Origin: Paludibacteraceae bacterium
GTDB taxonomy: Bacteria; Bacteroidota; Bacteroidia; Bacteroidales; Paludibacteraceae
Reading direction: 5' to 3'
NCBI GenBank assembly: GCA_017464475.1
Contig: JAFTZQ010000036.1
Coordinates: 1 to 32,881, forward strand
DNA length: 32,881 nucleotides
The notes under the pieces were generated by a model that saw only the letters and a list, made by a program, of their open reading frames with translations, was not told the DNA's origin and did not search any database. Of the stretch, positions 15,173 through 21,315 are shown one piece after another. The translations under genes were made by a program, and so were the position numbers. Numbering within the stretch: the stretch's first letter is position 1; every line of letters begins with the position of its first letter.

Positions 15173-16261
15173 ATGGATTTACAAGGATATATGAGCGGAG
15201 CAATCCGCCGTATCATGGCGAAAGCGTACCGCAACGTACTGAGCAATCCGCGCGAGGCGAAGACCGTCTTCCGGCTGCAGAACACGTTTATCAAGTCGGA
15301 GTCACGCCGCAAGGCGGTAGCCAAAGAGTGCGGTGTAGAAGTGCCGCCGTTCCTTATCTGCTCCATCTCTACGGAGTGCAACCTCTCGTGCAAAGGCTGT
15401 TACGCCCGCGCCAACGGTATAGCCGACAATCCCGGCAAGAGCACCCGTCCGACGCTGACGCCCGAACAATGGCGCGGTATCTTCGAAGAAGCATCCGAAT
15501 TAGGCATCAACTTCGCCCTGCTGGCAGGCGGCGAACCGATGATGCGCAAGGACATCTTGGAAGAAGTGGCAAAAGTGGAAGATATGATTTTCCCGATCTT
15601 CACCAACGGCACCCTCATCGGCCCTTCGTACATCGCCTTCCTCAAAGAGCACCTGAATCTTATCCCGGTCATCAGTATCGAGGGCGCGGAGCACGGCACG
15701 GACACACGCCGCGGCAAAGGCATCTACAAACGCGCCATGATGTCTGTTGAGGAACTGCACAAAGAGGATCTGTTCTTCGGTGTGAGTATTACTGTTACGA
15801 CGGAGAACTTCGCCTTAGTCACCTCGGATGAGTATGTGGACCATCTGCGCGAGTTGGGCTGCAAACTCATCATCTACGTAGAGTACGTACCTACCGAACC
15901 GGGCACGGAACATTTGGCGTTCGGCGAGGAGGATTTGGATATGATGGAGAGCGTTCAGGCGCACCAGCGCGAACGGTACGACGATATAATCATCATCTCC
16001 TTCCCAGGCGACGAGAAACACATGGGCGGTTGTCTGGCAGGCGGTCGCGGCTTCTTCCATATCGCGCCGGACGGCAATGCCGAACCTTGTCCTTTCTCGC
16101 CCTACAGCGACAGCAACGTGCTCACGCTGGGTGTCAAAGGTGCCTTGCAATCGCCTCTTTTCCAGCGTTTGCGCGAAGTACATCTGGTAGGCGGCGAACA
16201 TTCCGGCGGTTGCGCCTTGTGGGAGCACCGCGAAGAAGTAGAACAAATGTTAAAGCAATAA
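15173..16261 (+). CDS. Radical SAM / SPASM-domain protein
   Basis: 362 aa from the ATG 5 bp after the upstream stop; an earlier in-frame ATG overlaps the rubredoxin. TECNLSCKGCYARA holds the CxxxCxxC cluster (C69, C73, C76). LLAGGEPMMRKDI is the GGEP motif that binds SAM. The C-terminal GGCLAGGRGFFHIAPDGNAEPCPFSP and GGCALWEH supply extra cysteines of a SPASM-like auxiliary cluster. SPASM proteins modify peptides or are oxidoreductases; no precursor peptide is visible nearby, so a small-molecule or protein substrate is possible. Oxygen-sensitive, matching the anaerobic lifestyle. Confidence 0.85.
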   Translation: MDLQGYMSGAIRRIMAKAYRNVLSNPREAKTVFRLQNTFIKSESRRKAVAKECGVEVPPFLICSISTECNLSCKGCYARANGIADNPGKSTRPTLTPEQWRGIFEEASELGINFALLAGGEPMMRKDILEEVAKVEDMIFPIFTNGTLIGPSYIAFLKEHLNLIPVISIEGAEHGTDTRRGKGIYKRAMMSVEELHKEDLFFGVSITVTTENFALVTSDEYVDHLRELGCKLIIYVEYVPTEPGTEHLAFGEEDLDMMESVQAHQRERYDDIIIISFPGDEKHMGGCLAGGRGFFHIAPDGNAEPCPFSPYSDSNVLTLGVKGALQSPLFQRLREVHLVGGEHSGGCALWEHREEVEQMLKQ

Positions 16262-16265
16262 ATGT

Positions 16266-16673
16266 ATGAAATACGCAGTTCGTTATTTTAGTAAGTTCGG
16301 TCATTCCGAACAGATGGCAAAAGTAGTAGCAGAAGTGGTCAATGCCAAACCGGAGACGGTAGCTGTGCCGCTGTCCGAACCGGTGGATACGCTCTATCTC
16401 GGAGCCGGTGTCTTCCTTGGCAAAGTCAACGGTGCCATCGGTCAGTTCATCGATACGCTCAAGCCGGAGCAGGTTAAGAATGTAGTGTGCTTTGGTTCGT
16501 GTGCTATCATCGACTCACCGATACCGCAGATGCGTAAGATGCTGGAAGCGAAAGGTATCCGCTGCGACGAACGTTCGTTCACCTGCAAAGGTTCGATGGG
16601 ACCTCTCCATTCCGGTCATCCTGATCAGAAAGACCTTGCAGACCTCCGGGCGTTTATTGAGACAACCATCTGA
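16266..16673 (+). CDS. Short flavodoxin-family protein
   Basis: 135 aa. VRYFSKFGHSEQMAKVV is the FMN phosphate loop, LYLGAGVFLGKVNGAIGQFI the second loop, and CFGSCAIIDSP the third. It is cytosolic (no signal) and shorter than classical flavodoxin (about 145-175 aa). It lies 4 bp after the radical SAM gene and could be its electron donor, since radical SAM enzymes commonly take electrons from flavodoxin. Confidence 0.8.
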   Translation: MKYAVRYFSKFGHSEQMAKVVAEVVNAKPETVAVPLSEPVDTLYLGAGVFLGKVNGAIGQFIDTLKPEQVKNVVCFGSCAIIDSPIPQMRKMLEAKGIRCDERSFTCKGSMGPLHSGHPDQKDLADLRAFIETTI

Positions 16674-16702
16674 TGAATGACTAAATGCCCCCATGACCAA
16701 AT

Positions 16703-16738
16703 AAATGGTACATGGTAAATGAACAAATGGTAAATATC
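16703..16738 (+). repeat. Heptamer repeat across the ZIP start codon
   Basis: aaatggt, acatggt, aaatgaac, aaatggt, aaatatc: 7-bp units (one of 8) that contain both candidate ATG starts (16712 and 16727) of the transporter. Confidence 0.65.
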
Positions 16739-17503
16739 ATAGGTCTTTTCATCCCGCTTTTGGGCACGATGCTCGGCTCGGCGTTTGTCTTCTTCATGAA
16801 GCAAGACATGCCCGTCCGTCTGCAAAAAGCCCTCTTGGGATTCGCTTCAGGAGTGATGGTAGCGGCCTCCGTCTGGTCGCTACTCATTCCTGCTATCGAA
16901 GCGGAATCCGCCAAAGGACCGTGGGCAGTCATGCCTGCGGCTCTTGGTTTTCTATTGGGTATCTTGTTCCTCTTGGCGATTGACGAACTGACGCCGCACT
17001 TGCACGTGGGTGCAACCTCACCCGAAGGACCGCGTTCCCGCCTCTCGCGCACAGCCATGTTAGCCCTCGCGGTCACGATTCACAACCTGCCCGAAGGAAT
17101 GGCAGTCGGCGTCGTTCTCGCCGGAGCCACGCAAGGCACAGCCGGACTCTCCTTGTCCGCAGCCATCGCCGTCTCGCTCGGTATAGCCATCCAGAACATC
17201 CCCGAAGGAGCGATCATCTCTATGCCTATGCGGGCAGCCGGAAACAGCCGTTGGCGCTCCTTCCTCATCGGTTCGCTCTCCGGCGTAGTGGAGCCCATCG
17301 GCGGACTGCTCGTCATCCTCTTGGCAGCATGGCTCACACCCATACTCCCGTATCTCCTTGCCTTCGCCGCAGGAGCGATGCTCTACGTGGTAGTCGAAGA
17401 ACTCATCCCCGAAGCCTCGCAGGGCACCCATTCCAACCTCTCCACCATCGGTTTCGCCATCGGCTTCGTGCTGATGATGATTCTCGATGTCGTTTTAGTG
17501 TAA
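16712..17503 (+). CDS. ZIP family divalent metal transporter
   Basis: 263 aa (or 258 from the ATG at 16727). Eight predicted membrane segments. TM4 has the metal-site motif HNLPEGMAVG and TM5 QNIPEGAI; TM7-8 include YVVVEELIPEA. This matches the ZupT/ZIP group that imports zinc and other divalent metals. A hydrophilic His-bearing stretch (DELTPHLHVGATSPEG) lies in the cytosolic loop. The start region is made of heptamer repeats. The last codons (MMILDVVLV-stop) recur in diverged form at 19182-19214. Confidence 0.9.
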   Translation: MVNEQMVNIIGLFIPLLGTMLGSAFVFFMKQDMPVRLQKALLGFASGVMVAASVWSLLIPAIEAESAKGPWAVMPAALGFLLGILFLLAIDELTPHLHVGATSPEGPRSRLSRTAMLALAVTIHNLPEGMAVGVVLAGATQGTAGLSLSAAIAVSLGIAIQNIPEGAIISMPMRAAGNSRWRSFLIGSLSGVVEPIGGLLVILLAAWLTPILPYLLAFAAGAMLYVVVEELIPEASQGTHSNLSTIGFAIGFVLMMILDVVLV

Positions 17504-17506
17504 AAT

Positions 17507-18262
17507 ATGAATCATCAGAATAAAAATATAGGTTTCACCACTTTGGTGGTATTGTTAATCTCTGTTTTAGGGCTCTCTTCGTCGGTTAGCGCCCATAACG
17601 CTTACCGAGATACCTGCTATTCGGTGGGTGCATCGGGAGGGTACGCCTATAATATCATTTACGGACATCACGGAGTTTTCGATGTTGATGCATTTTTGCC
17701 GCTAAATCCTCATTTTGAGGGAGAGATTAATCTGCATGCCACCACCGCCAATACCTATACGGTTGGTATCAGCGCGCAGCCTAAGTTTCCCATCCGAAGA
17801 AACGGAAAAGACTGTGGAGAGATTTTATTGGAGACACGGCTGATGTATGAGCTGTTTCTCCGTAACCGTATTCATGGCTTGGCTGCCTCTTTCTCAGTCG
17901 GTTACCGGTGGGAGTATATTTACGTAAAGATTGGTTACGGCTTGCGGTTGGCTTCTATGATGGATATCTCCCCGCATTCGACGGATAATGGAATCCTGGA
18001 ACCCCATAATCTGGTTTATCATGCGGAGGTGTTTGTCCGTCCTCATACCTCTCCATGGAATCTTTCGTTTTGCGTTACCGACATGACGGAGAGCCAGATG
18101 GAGCGCATGTTTACGCCGATTTTTATTGTCAATAGTTATGTCGATTTGTCTCCTCATTGGAGGCTTGAAATGAGCGGAAGATGCAAGCCGGTCGGGATAG
18201 CTAACTTGGCGCCGTCTTTCTTTGGCGCAGAAGGAAAAATAGGAGCACGTTATAGATTTTGA
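17507..18262 (+). CDS. Predicted outer-membrane beta-barrel protein
   Basis: 251 aa with an N-terminal signal (about 1-29). The mature part alternates aromatic/hydrophobic and polar residues in short strands (for example FSVGYRWEYIYVKIGYGLRLAS), and the protein ends in KIGARYRF with a terminal Phe, typical of outer-membrane barrels. No specific family recognised. Its DNA is more AT-rich than the ZIP gene just 3 bp upstream. It forms a pair with the metallophosphoesterase gene 3 bp downstream. Confidence 0.6.
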   Translation: MNHQNKNIGFTTLVVLLISVLGLSSSVSAHNAYRDTCYSVGASGGYAYNIIYGHHGVFDVDAFLPLNPHFEGEINLHATTANTYTVGISAQPKFPIRRNGKDCGEILLETRLMYELFLRNRIHGLAASFSVGYRWEYIYVKIGYGLRLASMMDISPHSTDNGILEPHNLVYHAEVFVRPHTSPWNLSFCVTDMTESQMERMFTPIFIVNSYVDLSPHWRLEMSGRCKPVGIANLAPSFFGAEGKIGARYRF

Positions 18263-18265
18263 GAG

Positions 18266-19162
18266 ATGAAAAAAAGATATATTTATATAGCCGTTTTGGT
18301 CGCACTCTTTTTCAGTAGTTGCGACGAAGACATGGGAGCACTGGTAAAAAGCAAGGCGCCTACGGTGAACGAACGCTACAAGCAGTACATAAAATATAAT
18401 TCGGAGCATGGCTATACCACGATTCAAGTGCACGACGATGAATATACCGTATATGTGTGCTCGGATCCCCATGTGGCGACGGTCAACAAGAAACTGCAAA
18501 CCTTCATACAGACATACCGCAACGACAAGACCTGTCCTGTGGCCGTTTGTCTGGGTGATTTGGTTGAAGCGAACCATTCCTATCTTTGGTTTAAGGAAGC
18601 GTTTGAGCATGTGAAAGCGATTCCCTCAAAACCGGATACGATGTTTGTCACCATCGGTAATCACGATGTGTTATTCGACCAATGGAATAATTTTATTCAA
18701 TATTGGCCTACGGCGATGTATTATTTCGTGGTAGAGACCAACGGAAAAAACAAGGCGAAAGACCTATATGTATGTTTGGATAATGCGCAAGGGACATTTG
18801 GCGAGTTGCAGATTAAATGGTTGAAACATCTCCTCGCGGAGCATGAGCAATACCGCCATATTATCGTTTATGCGCATGTGAACATTTTCCGGCGTGACAA
18901 TACTTCGGCGGATATTGCCACTGTGTCGTTGGAAGAAACCTACGAACTGATGTCGCTTTTCTCGCAAAACGGAGTAGAGCAGTACTGGTCCGGGCATGAC
19001 CATGCACGGGAAGAATTTACGCATGGCAATGTTAAATATATCATAGTGGATAGCATGGAAGAGGAGAATTCCAACTCTTTTTATATGATTTTACACGTAG
19101 GAGACAAACTCAACAATACCTTCCATCATATAGAAACGGATCCGGCTCTGTTGGATGAATAA
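18266..19162 (+). CDS. Calcineurin-like metallophosphoesterase lipoprotein
   Basis: 298 aa. Lipoprotein signal MKKRYIYIAVLVALFFSSC (Cys19). Metal-site motifs appear in order: CSDPHVA (D-x-H), CLGDLVEANH (GD), TIGNHDVLFD (GNHD), YAHVNIF (H) and WSGHDHAREE (GHDH). This is a complete dimetal phosphoesterase core acting at the periplasmic face or cell surface. The substrate is unknown. Confidence 0.85.
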   Translation: MKKRYIYIAVLVALFFSSCDEDMGALVKSKAPTVNERYKQYIKYNSEHGYTTIQVHDDEYTVYVCSDPHVATVNKKLQTFIQTYRNDKTCPVAVCLGDLVEANHSYLWFKEAFEHVKAIPSKPDTMFVTIGNHDVLFDQWNNFIQYWPTAMYYFVVETNGKNKAKDLYVCLDNAQGTFGELQIKWLKHLLAEHEQYRHIIVYAHVNIFRRDNTSADIATVSLEETYELMSLFSQNGVEQYWSGHDHAREEFTHGNVKYIIVDSMEEENSNSFYMILHVGDKLNNTFHHIETDPALLDE

Positions 19163-19172
19163 TAAAACATCC

Positions 19173-19214
19173 AACGTTTTCCTCATGATACTTCTCGATG
19201 TGGTGTTGGGGTAA
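19173..19214 (+). pseudogene. Fossil of a ZIP transporter 3' end
   Basis: The frame reads NVFLMILLDVVLG-stop. This mirrors the ZIP gene end at 17471-17503 (VLMMILDVVLV-stop): over 33 nt from the Leu codon to the stop, 26 bases match, mostly differing at third positions. It lies just after the two-gene insert, as if that insert had displaced the original end of the ZIP gene. Confidence 0.6.
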
Positions 19215-19320
19215 ACACACGCAATACAATAAATGACTGCGTTTTAATCCTTATAAAATCGGCAAATCTATAAGGGGAAACAGGCTGCAAATTAAGAAAT
19301 AGCGGTCGTTACTAAAGAAA

Positions 19321-19354
19321 AAACACCTGGCGCTTGTGTGCGTCAGGTGTTTTG
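19321..19354 (+). terminator. Terminator overlapping the activase promoter
   Basis: 13-bp stem 19321-19333/19340-19352 (one G-U), loop ttgtgt, preceded by an A-tract and followed by a short T run. It ends the 12.4-19.2 kb operon. Its loop supplies the TTG of the next promoter. Confidence 0.75.
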
Positions 19355-19364
19355 AGTACCTTTG
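19334..19364 (+). promoter_or_regulatory. Promoter of the activase operon
   Basis: TTG 19334-19336, 20 nt, TACCTTTG 19357-19364, then GCAGC. The -33 lies in the terminator loop. Confidence 0.7.
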
Positions 19365-19368
19365 CAGC

Positions 19369-19398
19369 ATAATTTAATAACTCTATCAAATAAGGTAC
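19369..19398 (+). repeat. 30-nt block shared with 12298-12327
   Basis: This block forms most of the activase 5' leader, ending 3 nt before the ATG. 29 of 30 bases match the copy in the ncRNA candidate. Confidence 0.8.
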
Positions 19399-19401
19399 AC
19401 A

Positions 19402-21237
19402 ATGTATAAATTAGGTATTGACATAGGCAGCACGACCATTAAGATGGCGTTGGTCGAAGTTGAAAGTCAAAAATCAAAAGATCGTCCTTCGGACTCAAAG
19501 CCGGTGGTTCTCGCAACCGACTACCGCCGCCATAACGCAGAACCGATGAAAGTCGGACAGGAGATGATTGAAGGGATCTTGAAAGCTGTCAGCGATCAGC
19601 ATTCAGCTATCAGCGTCGGCATCACCGGTTCAGTGGGAATGGGTTGTGCACAACGGCTTGGTATCGGTTTTCACCAAGAGGTGATTGCTGCAGCAGAAGT
19701 GGTGAAACAGCTCTATCCCGATGTACATTGTTTGGTGGACATCGGCGGCGAGGACAGTAAGATGATCTTCTTTGAAGAAGGTTGTGTGCCGGAGATGCGC
19801 ATGAACGGCAACTGCGCAGGAGGAACAGGTGCGTTTATCGACCAGACAGCGACGTTGCTGGGCGTGGAGACAAGCGAGTTGAATGCGCTGGCAGCCAAAG
19901 CCGAACATATCTATCCGATTGCGTCCCGTTGCGGCGTGTTCAGCAAGACCGACATCCAGAACCTTATTTCCCGTTCAGTAAGCAAAGAGGACATTGCCGC
20001 CTCGATGCTTCATGCCGTTTCGATGCAAGTGGTGAGCGCACTTGCGCGCGGAACAGAAGTGCATCCGAAGATTTTCCTTTGCGGCGGTCCGTTCGCTTAT
20101 ATCCCCAAACTGCGCAAGCACTTGTTGCAGGCACTTGAGATGACGGAGGAAGATTGCATTGTGCCCGAATACACGCAGTTTATTCCCGCTATCGGAACTG
20201 CCTTGCTGGCAAAAGGAGAACCGCTCACATACGCGCAGATGCGTTCCCTATTTTCTAATGACCATTGTGGTGTTGCTCAACTCTCCGGCACACTTCCCCC
20301 GCTCTTTGCCGACGAAGCCGATTATCGGAAATGGTTATCAGAGAAAGAGAAGAAGTATGGAAATCTAACAGGTGAAGCCGGTCTAACAGCAACGCGGTCT
20401 AACAGTCCGCAGGACGGTCTAACAGGCATAGCCGGTCCTTTCTATCTCGGTGTCGATTCCGGTAGCACGACCACCAAATTGGTCCTGATTAACGAAAAAG
20501 GCGAACTGGTTTTCACGGACTACAGTTACAATAACGGCAACTCGTTGCAGGCTTTTCATAGTGCGTTGCAACGAATGCGTGACACGCTCGGGCAGGACAT
20601 CGAGATAGCCGGCAGTTGTTCGACAGGTTACGGTGAGCAGTTACTTAAGACCGCTTTTCGCTTGGATTACGGCATTGTGGAGACCATGGCACATTTCATG
20701 GCGGCGAAGCACCTGCAACCGAACGTCTCTTTTGTGCTCGACATAGGCGGTCAGGACATGAAAGCCATCTTCGTGGAGAACGGTTCTATCCAAAGGATAG
20801 AGATCAACGAAGCCTGCTCGTCCGGTTGTGGCAGTTTTATCATGACTTTTGCGCGGCAGTTGGGCTATGAAGTGAGCGATTTTGCACACATGGCGACGCT
20901 GGCGCAACACCCGTACGACCTCGGTACACGCTGCACGGTTTTCATGAACAGCAAGGTCAAACAAGCGATGCGCGAAGGAGCACAAGTGGACGACATCGCC
21001 GCCGGATTCAGTTATTCGGTCATCAAAAACTGCCTGTACAAAGTGCTCAAACTGCAATCGTTTGACCAATTAGGCGAACATATCATGGTTCAAGGCGGCA
21101 CGTTCCGCAACCATTCTGTCGTTCGCGCTTTGGAGATCCTCACCGGCAAGGAAGTCGGCTTCGGTCCGATTCCTGAACTAATGGGTGCGTACGGATGTGC
21201 CTTGTATGCTCAACGTCAAAGAATCGTCCGTATATGA
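19402..21237 (+). CDS. Acyl-CoA dehydratase activase, tandem BadF/BadG ATPase domains
   Basis: 611 aa with two ASKHA ATPase domains: GIDIGSTTIK (5-14) with IGGEDSKMI and NGNCAGGTGAFID (C138), and GVDSGSTTTK (about 351-360) with IGGQDMKAIF and NEACSSGCGSFI (about 469-480). In this family a Cys from each subunit ligates a shared [4Fe-4S] cluster, and ATP hydrolysis drives an electron into a 2-hydroxyacyl-CoA dehydratase-type partner. In most bacteria the two domains continue into a dehydratase-like half in one protein of about 1400 aa; here that half is a separate gene. Linkers at 19458-19478, 19585-19612 and 20362-20425 are made of short tandem repeats. Confidence 0.9.
   Translation: MYKLGIDIGSTTIKMALVEVESQKSKDRPSDSKPVVLATDYRRHNAEPMKVGQEMIEGILKAVSDQHSAISVGITGSVGMGCAQRLGIGFHQEVIAAAEVVKQLYPDVHCLVDIGGEDSKMIFFEEGCVPEMRMNGNCAGGTGAFIDQTATLLGVETSELNALAAKAEHIYPIASRCGVFSKTDIQNLISRSVSKEDIAASMLHAVSMQVVSALARGTEVHPKIFLCGGPFAYIPKLRKHLLQALEMTEEDCIVPEYTQFIPAIGTALLAKGEPLTYAQMRSLFSNDHCGVAQLSGTLPPLFADEADYRKWLSEKEKKYGNLTGEAGLTATRSNSPQDGLTGIAGPFYLGVDSGSTTTKLVLINEKGELVFTDYSYNNGNSLQAFHSALQRMRDTLGQDIEIAGSCSTGYGEQLLKTAFRLDYGIVETMAHFMAAKHLQPNVSFVLDIGGQDMKAIFVENGSIQRIEINEACSSGCGSFIMTFARQLGYEVSDFAHMATLAQHPYDLGTRCTVFMNSKVKQAMREGAQVDDIAAGFSYSVIKNCLYKVLKLQSFDQLGEHIMVQGGTFRNHSVVRALEILTGKEVGFGPIPELMGAYGCALYAQRQRIVRI
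19458..19478 (+). repeat. Heptamer repeat in activase gene, three units
   Basis: agttgaa, agtcaaa, aatcaaa, encoding VESQKSK. The same peptide and heptamer occur in the hydrolase gene at 24784-24811. Confidence 0.7.
19585..19612 (+). repeat. Heptamer repeat in activase gene, four units
   Basis: gctgtca, gcgatca, gcattca, gctatca, followed by gcgtcgg. It encodes AVSDQHSAIS just before the conserved GITGS motif. Confidence 0.7.
20362..20425 (+). repeat. Interspersed decamer repeat in interdomain linker
   Basis: ggtctaacag occurs at 20380, 20396 and 20416, with a variant (aatctaacag) at 20362. Spacings are 18, 16 and 20 bp. It encodes the linker between the two ATPase domains. Confidence 0.7.
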
Positions 21238-21245
21238 TAAGCAGT

Positions 21246-21311
21246 ATAACCTACTAATAACCTACTAATAACCTACTAATAACCTACTAATTACATACTA
21301 ATCATATACTA
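21246..21311 (+). repeat. 11-bp tandem repeat, six units, splitting the activase
   Basis: Four perfect copies of ataacctacta followed by two degenerate ones, 66 bp in all. The array fills most of the 78-nt gap between the two activase genes and ends 4 nt before the ATG at 21316. It contains in-frame stop codons. Confidence 0.9.
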
Positions 21312-21315
21312 TACT

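Noticed and set aside
15173-16261. RiPP biosynthesis cluster around the radical SAM/SPASM gene
   Set aside because: No small precursor-like ORF, peptidase or exporter is adjacent; the neighbours are redox and metal genes.
21246-21311. Possible CRISPR array
   Set aside because: Units are 11 bp with no spacers; a CRISPR needs repeats of about 23-47 bp separated by unique spacers, and no cas genes are present.
21238-21315. Sequencing frameshift as the cause of the split activase
   Set aside because: Both halves are in the same frame and the gap has several stops and a clean repeat array, so a single-base error cannot explain it.
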